Source: Clostridia bacterium (GTDB lineage: Bacteria; Bacillota; Clostridia; Oscillospirales; Ruminococcaceae). From it: a stretch of DNA of 21,580 nucleotides. The notes under the pieces are model-generated. The model was given only the letters and a program-made list of their open reading frames with translations, made no database searches and was not told where the DNA came from. Shown piece after piece: positions 7,839-15,230 of the stretch. The stretch lies in the NCBI GenBank assembly GCA_021152595.1, contig JAGKVC010000049.1, forward strand, positions 1-21,580, written 5' to 3'. The translations under genes were made by a program, and so were the position numbers. Numbering within the stretch: the first letter of the stretch is position 1; each line of letters starts with the position of its first letter.

Positions 7839-7979
7839 ATGGAAAAAATCCTGCTGATTGTCTTCTGCGTTCTCTGCTTTGCAGGTATGATCGCAGCCGA
7901 AATTTTTGTATCCGCCGGCGCCAAAAAGCCTTCGGAGAAGAAATCCGGTCAGAAGAAAAATGAGGACGATCATAAGTAA
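7839..7979 (+). CDS. 46-residue single-pass membrane peptide
   Basis: This small ORF has an N-terminal hydrophobic helix (about 4-25, ILLIVFCVLCFAGMIAAEIF) and a lysine-rich, charged tail ending NEDDHK. CTGGAGG lies eight bases before the ATG, a good ribosome binding site. It follows the lipoprotein-like ORF by 27 bases and precedes an intrinsic terminator, so both are probably on one transcript from the 7323 promoter. An overlapping ATG at 7834 opens only a seven-codon frame. No function can be assigned; the size and shape suit a membrane-associated regulator or a structural peptide. Confidence 0.6.
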   Translation: MEKILLIVFCVLCFAGMIAAEIFVSAGAKKPSEKKSGQKKNEDDHK

Positions 7980-8020
7980 CAGCCGCGTGATTTCGCAGAC
8001 TGTCTGAACCCGCAATACGA

Positions 8021-8056
8021 GAGGGAACGGGAGCATCATCCTGCTCCCTCTTTTCG
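8021..8056 (+). terminator. Intrinsic terminator of the plus-strand island
   Basis: GGGAGCA at 8029-8035 pairs with TGCTCCC at 8042-8048 around a six-base loop. An alternative outer stem, GAGGGA/TCCCTC, uses 8021-8026 and 8045-8050. TCTTTTCGTTT follows on the plus strand. It lies 40-50 bases behind the small membrane peptide. Confidence 0.75.
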
Positions 8057-8096
8057 TTTGATGCGGCAATCAAATCAATGCCATGTGCGTTCGGTA

Positions 8097-8741
8097 TTAC
8101 GCACCGGTTGTATGCTTTTTCCGTCGCAGAAACCAGATCAGCAAGAGAACAAGCAGATGTACCGCTGCAACCTTCAGCGCGGTCAGCGCGATATGCGCAG
8201 TCGGGTTATAGACCACGCAGGAAGCCTTACTGCCGTTTGCCGTAAAGACCGTCGGCTGCATCGGATCAAGCGAATGACGAACAGTTGCCTGATCCGTGAC
8301 ACCGAGCAGCTTTCCGTTTTTGTCAATATAGGCAATCTTATAATCGCCCATCTGCTCAAAATCCCACTTTTCATTTTTCCTGACGGCAATGGTAAAGTCT
8401 GCCGTGAGAAAGCCGTCCTCTGCATGCGTTTCAAAATCGTGTGCGCCGATATAATAGCAGTTCACACTGGAATAACTGTCCTCATGATACCGGGATATTT
8501 CGGCATACGGAACCTCATGCGAATGCTGATTGTAATGCGGGCTGTCTGCATTCATCCGCACCAGCAGATCAAGCTCCGCAGTCCCTTCCGGCGCGTTTTC
8601 AGCATGAATCCGATAGGTTCTGGTATGGTAATCATGCGAACAAAAAGCCTCCTGCGGCGGCAGATGCATGACGATAAACGTCACGGCAATAACAGAGCAT
8701 ATACAAATCGGCAGCAGCAATATCTTTCTGGTTTTTTTCAT
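8097..8741 (-). CDS. Membrane protein with two terminal helices, paralogue of the 6497-7231 gene
   Basis: No known family was recognised. The product of about 214 residues has a short basic N-terminus, a helix (about 8-25), an extracytoplasmic domain, a second helix (about 187-206) and the tail RRKKHTTGA. It shares domain order and several sequence blocks with the protein encoded at 6497-7231, for example KIAYIDKNGKLLGVTD against RIAYVSREGEILGITD, so the two are divergent duplicates. ATG at 8741 is chosen because GGGAGGGG lies about six bases upstream; the open frame extends 24 codons further without a suitable site. It stands alone on the minus strand, behind the RNase Z gene and ahead of the convergent island. 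Confidence 0.7.
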   Translation of the reverse strand: MKKTRKILLLPICICSVIAVTFIVMHLPPQEAFCSHDYHTRTYRIHAENAPEGTAELDLLVRMNADSPHYNQHSHEVPYAEISRYHEDSYSSVNCYYIGAHDFETHAEDGFLTADFTIAVRKNEKWDFEQMGDYKIAYIDKNGKLLGVTDQATVRHSLDPMQPTVFTANGSKASCVVYNPTAHIALTALKVAAVHLLVLLLIWFLRRKKHTTGA

Positions 8742-8860
8742 AAGAACCCCTCCCTGCGTGCGGCGTGATTCTGCGTTGCCGCTTACTCTGATTACGTTCA
8801 CAGAGGGAATCATTCCTTATAAAATCAGCGATCTGAACAAATTACAGAATGATGTTTTGT

Positions 8861-9769
8861 TCAATCGGTATACTGCAAATCAACGGACTGCCCGTCCGCA
8901 GGACAGATCGTCTCCGGAAAGATTGCCTGCGCCAGCGGCAGATAATCCGCGGGATTCGGCAGCGACGGCGAAAAATGCGTCAGCCAGAGTGCATGCGCAC
9001 CGGCATCCTTTGCGATCTCCGCCGCCTCGGTGAACATCATATGCTTGGTTTCGAGCGCCTTGTCGAGCTTTTCCGGTTCGCCGTACATGCCCTCAAGAAT
9101 CAGCAGATCTGCATCGTCAGCATATTTCAGGATATTCGGGACGGGGCGCGTATCCGTGCAGTAGGTCACGCTGAGACCGCGCCGCGGTGCGCCGAGCACC
9201 TGCGACTGATAATAGGTCACGCCGTCAATCTCGACGGATTCCTGCTTTTGCAGCAGTCCCCATGCGCGCATCGGGATCCCTGCCGCCTTTGCACGCGCCG
9301 GATCAAATTTGCCGACACGCGGCAGATGCATCCGGAAGCCGTAGCACGGCAAGGTATGCGAAACGGCAAACGCCGTGATTTCCAGTCCGGCGAAATGCAG
9401 CGTCTCCACGGGCTCTGTCAGCTCGGTGTATTCCAGTTCAAAGGGCAGCTCCGGCGCAATGACGCGCAGTCCCTCGACGGTCCGCTGCAAGCCGCGCGGT
9501 CCGCAGAGCATCAGCGGCTCGGTGCGGCCTTCCAGTCCCATCGAGAGCAGCAGCCCCGGCAATCCGCTGATATGGTCGGCGTGATAATGCGTAAAGAGCA
9601 GCAGATCCATCTTCTGGACGGAGCGTCCTGCGCATTTCAGCGCGATCTGTGTCCCCTCACCGCAGTCGATCAGGACGCCGTGTCCCTCATTGCGGACAAG
9701 ACAGCTCGTCAGCCAGCGGTTTTTCATCGGCATGGTACCGCCCGTGCCGAGCAATGCGATATCTAACAC
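8861..9769 (-). CDS. rnz: Ribonuclease Z, tRNA 3' endonuclease
   Basis: This metallo-beta-lactamase-fold enzyme cleaves tRNA precursors just after the discriminator base when CCA is not encoded. Evidence is the N-terminal LLGTGGTMP, the metal motif THYHADHISG (about 60-69), CGEGTQ (about 36-41), a conserved AVSHTLPCYGFR near 154, CTDTRP near 215, LILEGMY and a final LTHFSP histidine. The 302-residue length matches the short RNase Z form. The start is GTG, with AGGAG nine bases upstream. It is the last gene of the minus-strand operon, 20 bases after the DUF4279 gene. Together with cca in the neighbouring operon it provides both steps of 3' maturation for CCA-less tRNAs. Confidence 0.92.
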   Translation of the reverse strand: MLDIALLGTGGTMPMKNRWLTSCLVRNEGHGVLIDCGEGTQIALKCAGRSVQKMDLLLFTHYHADHISGLPGLLLSMGLEGRTEPLMLCGPRGLQRTVEGLRVIAPELPFELEYTELTEPVETLHFAGLEITAFAVSHTLPCYGFRMHLPRVGKFDPARAKAAGIPMRAWGLLQKQESVEIDGVTYYQSQVLGAPRRGLSVTYCTDTRPVPNILKYADDADLLILEGMYGEPEKLDKALETKHMMFTEAAEIAKDAGAHALWLTHFSPSLPNPADYLPLAQAIFPETICPADGQSVDLQYTD

Positions 9770-9789
9770 TTTGTTTTTCTCCTATCGGG

Positions 9790-10275
9790 TTACGTTTCAT
9801 TTCTGTCAGCGCCGGTCATTTCGTCCGGACACGCGACATAGAGATCAATGTCGATCTCGGTGCCGGTCTCCATGCAGAACCGCATGACTGCCGGCGAAGG
9901 CGCGAGCATCGGTGTCGGCTCATCATACCGCACGAGCGGCACAACGATCAGCCAGAGCTTCGCGTCATAGGTCAGCTTGATTTTGCGCAGCAGATCCGCC
10001 TTTGTCAGCAGCGGATCAATCGTCTGCATCATCTGATTGGCGGTGTCGAGCCGGTGACTCTTGACCGTGCCGAAGCGCCAGCTTGCAAAATCATACGGGA
10101 CGCCGTTGCTGCGGACATCCCCGATGCGCTGCACGCTCTCCGGTACAAGCCGCAGATATCTTGTAATATCATCCGGATCAAAATTGCCGGTGATCCGGAA
10201 ATAGGTCATGCACTGTGTCCGTTCCGCGTGATAATACACGCGCTGCAATTCCATACCCTCCGGTAATTCAGCCAT
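9790..10275 (-). CDS. DUF4279 domain protein
   Basis: This is a soluble 161-residue protein without signal or membrane segments. The segment YFRITGNFDPDDITRYLRLVPESVQRIGD (given here only as family landmarks: FRITG, DPDDIT, L.P, GD) matches the start of DUF4279, followed by the usual SWRF stretch near 65. The C-terminal half contains the typical WLIVVP strand and an acidic TEIDIDLYV strand. DUF4279 has no established biochemical role known to me. Its start codon overlaps the end of the GTPase-nuclease gene by eight bases, with GGAGGG upstream, so translation is probably coupled. The link to RNase Z and the ribosomal GTPase is by position only. Confidence 0.78.
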   Translation of the reverse strand: MAELPEGMELQRVYYHAERTQCMTYFRITGNFDPDDITRYLRLVPESVQRIGDVRSNGVPYDFASWRFGTVKSHRLDTANQMMQTIDPLLTKADLLRKIKLTYDAKLWLIVVPLVRYDEPTPMLAPSPAVMRFCMETGTEIDIDLYVACPDEMTGADRNET

Positions 10276-12847
10276 CCGTCTGCCCTCCGATCAGTGCGCG
10301 GATCTCCTGCTCAGCGGCACGGATCTCCGCTTCAAATTCACGCGCCGAAATACGCATGGCGCCGTTGCCCAGAATAATGAGCTGTTCCAGTGCATCCGAG
10401 GTCGCCACGCGGACGCGGTTCTTCTTGATAAGCTGCTTCGAGACGCGCTCAATATAGGAATCCGCGGTCTCCGCCTCTTTGGTATATACAACACTGACAC
10501 CGCCCTGCTGTTCGATCTCGGTGGTGTGTCCTTTGATTTTGTATGCATCAAATACGAGGATTACCTCGCATTTACGGTATCCCTGATAATTTTGCAGCAG
10601 ATTCAGCAGACGGTCGCGCGCATGCTCCAGACTGTCCTTTGCGAGCGTTTTCAGCGAATCCCATGCAAAAATGATGTTGTAGCCGTCCACGAGCAGATAT
10701 TCCTTCTCCGGCGGCGCAGGTACCTTGATATTGCCCTCGGTCAGCTCGGCGGTTTTGTTGCGGCGCATGGTTTTCGGCTTATCGCGGTTGATTTTGCCGT
10801 ATGTGCGCTCATAAATCGCCATCAGCTCCTCATCGCTCGCATCGGGCAGATCGCTGACGCGCGGCGAATACGCCGGCTGCATTTCCTCCTCGGGGAAATC
10901 ATAGCGATGCGGCAGAACTGCCGGCAGATGCATATAGAGCGGCACCTCCGCCCAGCCGACCAGATAGCCTGCGCCGTGTGAGCAAAAGACCGAATCTGCG
11001 CTGTTTTCGAGATTGCTGTCCGCATCATAGCCGATCTGTGCGATCACTTCCTCAGGATTGTGACATCGCCGGTATCCGGAGACAGTCAGCGAGAGCGCGC
11101 CTCTGCCTTTCGTATAGCTCAGCACCTCCGCAGCGTAATCATTGAGCGATGCGACCGGTGCGCTGCCCGTCAGGACGGCTGTCTCCCCGAGAATCTCCGG
11201 CGGATCAAACTGCCCTGCGCGCTGCTGCAAATCCGTCATGGCACGCCCGACGCATTCCGACGGCAGCTCCAGTGTGAAATCATAATACGGCTCGAGCAGG
11301 ATGCTCTCTGCGGAGCGGAGTCCCTGCCGCACTGCGCGGTAGGTTGCCTGCCGGAAATCGCCGCCCTCCGTATGCTTCAGATGCGCTTTGCCGCTGACCA
11401 GCGTGATCTTCATATCGGTGATCGGGCTGCCGGTCAGTGCGCCGACATGTGTTTTTTCCAGTAAATGCGTCAGGATCAGACGCTGCCAGTTGCGGTCGAG
11501 TACATCCTCCGAGCAGCGCGTACCGAATTGCAGACCGCTCCCCTCCGGCAGCGGTTCCAGCAGCAGATGCACCTCGGCATAATGGCGCAGCGGCTCATAA
11601 TGTCCCACGCCCTCGACCGCCTCCGCGATCGTTTCACGGTAGGTCACGGCGCCGCTGTCAAAGCTGACATCATAGCCGAAGCGCGCTGCTATCTGATTCG
11701 TCAGAACCTCAAGCTGCACCGCGCCCATGAGCTGCACATAGATCGTGCGGCTGCGCGCATCCCATTCGACATGGAGCTGCGGATCCTCCGCTTCGAGCGT
11801 CTGCAAATGCTGCATCGCCTCCTGCGGCTGAATCTGATCCGGCAGCAGCACGCGGTAGCGCATGACCGGTGTCAGCATCGCCTCGCGCGCATCGGCACAG
11901 CAGCCGAGTCCGCAGCCTGCATATGCCGCCGAAAGCCCCGTCACCGCGCAGACTGCGCCCGGCTCGGCTTCATCCCCCGGCACATATTTCGCGCCGGAAT
12001 AAAACCGGATGCCCGTGATTTTTTCGGTATATTCGTTATGATCCGCACCGGTATAGCGGATCTCATCGCGATTATGCAGCGTACCGCCGCGCAGCTTGAG
12101 ATAGGTCAGACGGTTTCCCTTTGCATCCGCGGAGATTTTGAACACCTGCGCGCCGAATTCTGCCGTTCGGGGCGGCTCCTGCGTATAAGCCGTCAGGATC
12201 TCAAGCAGCGATTCCACGCCCTTGAGGTCACGCGCCGCACCGAAGCAGACCGGAAAGATCTGCCGTGCCGCGATCGCATCACGCAGCATCTCCTGCGGCA
12301 GTGTATCCGTCTCAAAATAGACGTTCATCAGATCTTCCGTGCAGGCGGCGGCATGCTCGCAGACCGTATCATAGTCCGTATCAAACTGCACGCAGCTTTG
12401 CGACAATCTGCCCTGTAATTCCTGCAACAGCGCGGTTTCCGTGCGGTCGGAGAGATCCATTTTATTGACGAACAGGATCACCGGCACGCCGTACTGCTCC
12501 AGCAGCCGCCAGAGTGTCCGCGTATGACTCTGCACGCCGTCCGTGCCGCTGATCACAAGAACCGCGTAATCGAGTACCTGCATCGTGCGCTCGGTCTCCG
12601 CGGAAAAATCAACGTGTCCCGGGGTATCCAGCAGCGTGAACACCGTGTCTCCGAGCGTCAGCGACGCCTGATGCGCAAAGACCGTGATGCCGCGGCTGCG
12701 TTCAATCTCATTCGTATCGAGCCACGAATCCCCGTGATCGACTCTGCCGCGCTTCCGGATCTCGCCGGTGCGGAAGAGCAGCGCTTCGGCAAGCGTTGTC
12801 TTTCCGGCATCGACATGCGCCATGATGCCGACGGTCAGTTGTTTCAT
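10268..12847 (-). CDS. Tet(M)/EF-G-like translational GTPase fused to a C-terminal YacP/Rae1-like NYN nuclease domain
   Basis: An 859-residue fusion. Residues 1 to about 640 are a ribosome-protection-type GTPase: G1 AHVDAGKTT (10-18), G2 RGIT (52-55), G3 DTPGH (74-78), G4 NKMD (128-131), a domain II with FGAQVFKI near 231, and EF-G-like domains III-V. The domain IV loop that reads YSPVS in Tet(M) aligns with KHTEG (about 491-495), so drug release is not expected from sequence. After a charged linker, residues about 717-859 form a NYN domain like YacP/Rae1, with LLVDGYNII (D721), LVFDAYK (D767), ADSYIE (near D796) and ATSDALEQ (D818). Rae1 is an A-site mRNA endoribonuclease in Bacillus. A GTPase entering the A site with a tethered A-site nuclease is a plausible inference. 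The ATG at 12847 follows AGAGGTG by six bases; GTG at 12856 is the alternative. Confidence 0.9.
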   Translation of the reverse strand: MKQLTVGIMAHVDAGKTTLAEALLFRTGEIRKRGRVDHGDSWLDTNEIERSRGITVFAHQASLTLGDTVFTLLDTPGHVDFSAETERTMQVLDYAVLVISGTDGVQSHTRTLWRLLEQYGVPVILFVNKMDLSDRTETALLQELQGRLSQSCVQFDTDYDTVCEHAAACTEDLMNVYFETDTLPQEMLRDAIAARQIFPVCFGAARDLKGVESLLEILTAYTQEPPRTAEFGAQVFKISADAKGNRLTYLKLRGGTLHNRDEIRYTGADHNEYTEKITGIRFYSGAKYVPGDEAEPGAVCAVTGLSAAYAGCGLGCCADAREAMLTPVMRYRVLLPDQIQPQEAMQHLQTLEAEDPQLHVEWDARSRTIYVQLMGAVQLEVLTNQIAARFGYDVSFDSGAVTYRETIAEAVEGVGHYEPLRHYAEVHLLLEPLPEGSGLQFGTRCSEDVLDRNWQRLILTHLLEKTHVGALTGSPITDMKITLVSGKAHLKHTEGGDFRQATYRAVRQGLRSAESILLEPYYDFTLELPSECVGRAMTDLQQRAGQFDPPEILGETAVLTGSAPVASLNDYAAEVLSYTKGRGALSLTVSGYRRCHNPEEVIAQIGYDADSNLENSADSVFCSHGAGYLVGWAEVPLYMHLPAVLPHRYDFPEEEMQPAYSPRVSDLPDASDEELMAIYERTYGKINRDKPKTMRRNKTAELTEGNIKVPAPPEKEYLLVDGYNIIFAWDSLKTLAKDSLEHARDRLLNLLQNYQGYRKCEVILVFDAYKIKGHTTEIEQQGGVSVVYTKEAETADSYIERVSKQLIKKNRVRVATSDALEQLIILGNGAMRISAREFEAEIRAAEQEIRALIGGQTDG

Positions 12848-12878
12848 CCTGTTCACCTCTTTGCAGGGACTCCCCTAT

Positions 12879-13475
12879 TTATTTCAGCAGACCTTCCTCC
12901 GTCGCACGCCGGATCAGCTCCATCGCCAGATCCCCAAGCACCTTCGAGCCTTCATAGGTCTTCTGATTGCGCGCTGTGACCTGCTCATGCCGGATGCCGT
13001 TCTGCACCCATGTTTCGCCGTGCTTGCAGTAATTGAGCAGCAGCGGCTGTACGCGGTCCAGCGAATCGGCAAAGCGTGCTTCCGGCGTGGACTGCGCTTC
13101 AAATTCATCCCAGAGACGGCGCAGATACGTCCCCTGATCCTCCGGCAGCATCCCGAAGAGCCGGTCAGCCGCCTGCTTCTCGCGCGCTTCCTTGGTCTTG
13201 TAGCCCTCCGTGTCGTAAGCATAGGTATCGCCCGCGTCAATCTCCACAACATCGTGGATCAGCACCGTCGCCAGCACGGTTTTCAGATCAACCGGCTCAT
13301 TTGCATACTCCGAAAGCACCAGCGCCAGCATCGCAAGATGCCACGCATGCTCGGCGTCATTTTCCGCGCGGTCCTCATGCAGCACGCGCGTCATGCGCCG
13401 GATATTTTTCATCTTGTCCATCTCGACAAGAAACTCGATTTGTTTGGTAAAGCGTTCCTTTTCCTGTTCGTTCAT
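12879..13475 (-). CDS. HD-domain phosphohydrolase, YfbR/HDDC2-like
   Basis: This soluble 198-residue protein belongs to the HD superfamily. Metal-site residues seen are H43 and H46 in ENDAEHAWH, the HD pair H74-D75 in LIHDVVEIDAGD with E78, and D138/D141 in ARFADSLDRVQP. The order and spacing match YfbR/HDDC2 proteins, which dephosphorylate deoxynucleoside 5'-monophosphates. Substrate is inferred from family and has not been shown here. The ATG shares four bases (ATGA) with the SDR stop codon and has GGAGGA upstream, so expression is coupled to the SDR gene. The GTPase-nuclease gene follows after 31 bases. Confidence 0.85.
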   Translation of the reverse strand: MNEQEKERFTKQIEFLVEMDKMKNIRRMTRVLHEDRAENDAEHAWHLAMLALVLSEYANEPVDLKTVLATVLIHDVVEIDAGDTYAYDTEGYKTKEAREKQAADRLFGMLPEDQGTYLRRLWDEFEAQSTPEARFADSLDRVQPLLLNYCKHGETWVQNGIRHEQVTARNQKTYEGSKVLGDLAMELIRRATEEGLLK

Positions 13476-14185
13476 ATATTGAATCCTCCGTTGACGGGCA
13501 GAATCTGTCCGGTGATGAATTTTGCACGGTCAGATACCAGAAACGCAACCGCATCCGCAATATCCTCTGGTTTTCCGATGCAGCCGAGCGGTGTTTCCTC
13601 TGCCAAAGCCTGCATTGTCTCCGCATCATGCATCGCGTTCATATCGGTGTCGATCACGCCGGGCGAGACACAGTTGACGCGGATACCGGAAAGCCCGACC
13701 TCCTTCGCAAGCGCCTTTGTAAAGCCGATCACCGCCGCCTTTGCAGCGGAATAATGCACCTCACACGCCGCGCCGCATTCGCCCCAGACCGATGCCGTAT
13801 TGACAATACAGCCGCTGTGCTGATGCAGCATATGCGGCAGGACCTTCTTCGCCGTATGCATCGTGCCGCCGAGATTGACCGCGAACAGCCGCAGTGCATC
13901 TGCATCGGAGATATCCTGATAAAGCCCCGTCAGCGCAATGCCGGCGTTGTTGACAAGCACATCAATTCTGCCATATCTGCGGATGATTTCTTCGATCATC
14001 CGGTCGATCTGCACAAAATCGCCGAGATCGGCACAGACTGCAAAGCCGCCTGTCTCCGCGGCAATCTGCTCCGCCTGCGCCTGTGCGTGATGATAATGCA
14101 CAATGACAGTATAACCTTCTGCGGCAAGCCTTTTCGCCGTCGCCGCACCGATGCCGCGCGATGCGCCTGTTACGAGTGCTATCAT
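13472..14185 (-). CDS. SDR-family oxidoreductase, FabG-like
   Basis: This is an NAD(P)-dependent short-chain dehydrogenase/reductase of 237 residues. The Rossmann motif TGASRGIG is at 6-13, NNAG at 79-82, and the catalytic triad is visible as S132 (NTASVWGE), Y145 and K149 (HYSAAKA). The C-terminal VSPGVIDTDM and ending TGQILPVNGGF are typical of FabG-like 3-oxoacyl-ACP reductases. No fatty-acid genes are nearby, so it may be an SDR of other specificity rather than the FabG of fatty-acid synthesis. The start has GGAGAATCCT just upstream. It is the first gene of the minus-strand operon and diverges from the DUF896 gene. No convincing promoter for it was found by eye. Confidence 0.88.
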   Translation of the reverse strand: MIALVTGASRGIGAATAKRLAAEGYTVIVHYHHAQAQAEQIAAETGGFAVCADLGDFVQIDRMIEEIIRRYGRIDVLVNNAGIALTGLYQDISDADALRLFAVNLGGTMHTAKKVLPHMLHQHSGCIVNTASVWGECGAACEVHYSAAKAAVIGFTKALAKEVGLSGIRVNCVSPGVIDTDMNAMHDAETMQALAEETPLGCIGKPEDIADAVAFLVSDRAKFITGQILPVNGGFNI

Positions 14186-14256
14186 AGGATTCTCCGATCA
14201 TTCATACTTGGTTTTCCGGTGTTATGCGGTATCCAAAACAGGATGCTGCTCTCAGC

Positions 14257-14285
14257 TTGCATTTTATATCATAGTGTGCTATAAT
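14257..14285 (+). promoter_or_regulatory. Sigma-A promoter of the DUF896 gene
   Basis: TTGCAT at 14257-14262 and TATAAT at 14280-14285 are separated by 17 bases. The promoter lies in the divergent region with the SDR gene and about 35 bases before the DUF896 start. Confidence 0.75.
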
Positions 14286-14319
14286 AGAGAGGAATCATTT
14301 GCGAAAGGATGTGATCCGT

Positions 14320-14535
14320 TTGGATCAGGGATTGCTCGACCGCATCAACGAGCTTGCGCACAAAGCAAAGACCGTCGGGCTCAACGAAGCTGAGCTTGCT
14401 GAGCGTGAGATACTCCGCCGGGAATACCGCGAGGCATTCCGCAGAAATCTCGTCGGAACGCTTGAACATACCGTCATTGTGGACAAGGACGGCAATGTGA
14501 TCCGCCGCGTTGCGGACGCAAAAAAGGATAAATAA
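14320..14535 (+). CDS. DUF896 (YnzC-like) small protein
   Basis: A 71-residue cytoplasmic protein of the DUF896/YnzC family, helical and charged, with the family core LLDRINELAHKAKT, an acidic EAELAEREILRREY helix, FR.N...TLE, and an ending V.DKDGN. The role of YnzC relatives is poorly defined; YneA-operon association in Bacillus suggests an SOS/cell-division context, but nothing here confirms that. TTG at 14320 is preferred: the preceding CGAAAGGATGTGATCC matches the complement of the 16S rRNA 3' end at 14 of 16 positions and is well spaced for this TTG. An in-frame TTG at 14299 would add seven residues that DUF896 proteins do not need. It is monocistronic, with its own promoter and terminator. 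Confidence 0.85.
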   Translation: MDQGLLDRINELAHKAKTVGLNEAELAEREILRREYREAFRRNLVGTLEHTVIVDKDGNVIRRVADAKKDK

Positions 14536-14550
14536 ACGCAAATCATAAAA

Positions 14551-14584
14551 AGGAAAGCTGCCGCACACAAGCGACAGCTTTTCC
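14551..14584. terminator. Bidirectional terminator between DUF896 and the membrane protein gene
   Basis: AAAGCTGCCGC at 14554-14564 pairs with GCGACAGCTTT at 14571-14581 with one mismatch and a six-base loop. TTTTCCC follows on the plus strand. An A-run before the stem gives a T-run (CTTTTTATG) on the minus strand. It ends the DUF896 transcript and can end the converging minus-strand gene. Confidence 0.78.
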
Positions 14585-14596
14585 CATACTTGCTCT

Positions 14597-15130
14597 TTAT
14601 TTGGAACGGAACAGCTCCCGCATCATCATTGCGCCGCCTGCCATCGTCAGCGCAAACATTGTAAAGAACATCCAGCCGTTCGAGGTACGCCATGTGACAC
14701 TGACGCTCATCAGCACAGCGGCAAGGATAATCACAATGCCGACGCCGATAAACAGCCAGCCCCAGAGCTTGCGGTCAACCAGGAACAGCAGGGCAATACC
14801 GATCAGCAGCGGAATCATAATCGTGCCGTTCGGGATATTGAGATTGCCGATGCGGAAGATCGAACCCACACCCCACGATCTTGTGATAATGAGGTTCTGA
14901 AAGATCATGTATAAACCGGCACCGAAGAGCAGCAGACCGCCGAAGAAACGCAGCAGCTCATTTCCGTCCTTCGAGGAAGAGCGTTCGTTTCCGCCGCCGT
15001 CCATACCGTTGAGAAGCGAATCCATCTGACGCTCCGGTCTGGTCTTTTTGGTTTCCTTTTCGTGTTCCCGTTCCACCTCGTCATAGAGCTTTTCGAGTTC
15101 GGGATCAACATTCTTTTGCAGTTCACTCAT
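14597..15130 (-). CDS. Four-helix membrane protein of unknown function
   Basis: Not assigned to a family. The first 55 residues are charged and hydrophilic (KLYDEVEREHEKETKKT, RPERQMDSLL, GGG, SSSKDG) and presumably cytoplasmic. Four hydrophobic segments follow at about 61-80, 102-118, 121-143 and 152-171, then a short basic tail, RELFRSK. The compact helices with Gly-rich turns resemble small multi-pass proteins of Clostridia, but no function should be inferred. The ATG has AAAGGA seven bases upstream. No separate promoter was seen in the 100 bases between it and the tRNA-Leu gene. It may be transcribed by read-through from the strong tRNA promoter. Confidence 0.75.
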   Translation of the reverse strand: MSELQKNVDPELEKLYDEVEREHEKETKKTRPERQMDSLLNGMDGGGNERSSSKDGNELLRFFGGLLLFGAGLYMIFQNLIITRSWGVGSIFRIGNLNIPNGTIMIPLLIGIALLFLVDRKLWGWLFIGVGIVIILAAVLMSVSVTWRTSNGWMFFTMFALTMAGGAMMMRELFRSK

Positions 15131-15172
15131 GTCAGTTTTCCTTTCTCCAAATCAGTCAGCTAAAGGTCGGAT

Positions 15173-15230
15173 ATCCAGCGCAGAATTTCCTGCATTCCGG
15201 CTGAACCGGAACACAGATTCTGCCTTGGAT
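15173..15230 (-). other. Long hairpin abutting the tRNA-Leu 3' end
   Basis: Three nested helices pair in register: ATCCA (15173-15177) with TGGAT (15226-15230), GCAGAAT (15180-15186) with ATTCTGC (15217-15223), and TTCCGG (15195-15200) with CCGGAA (15206-15211). The fold covers 58 bases and begins at the tRNA discriminator base. No T-run follows on the minus strand, so it does not look like an intrinsic terminator. A processing signal or a stable 5' end for the downstream mRNA is possible. Confidence 0.5.

Noticed and set aside
10268..12847. Tetracycline resistance gene of the tet(M) class
   Set aside because: The domain IV drug-contact loop differs (KHTEG for YSPVS), a nuclease domain is fused on, and there are no mobile-element signs. 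Treated as a chromosomal translation factor.
11465..13754. Long plus-strand open frames opposite the GTPase, HD and SDR genes
   Set aside because: No motifs, and all three minus-strand genes have complete catalytic signatures.
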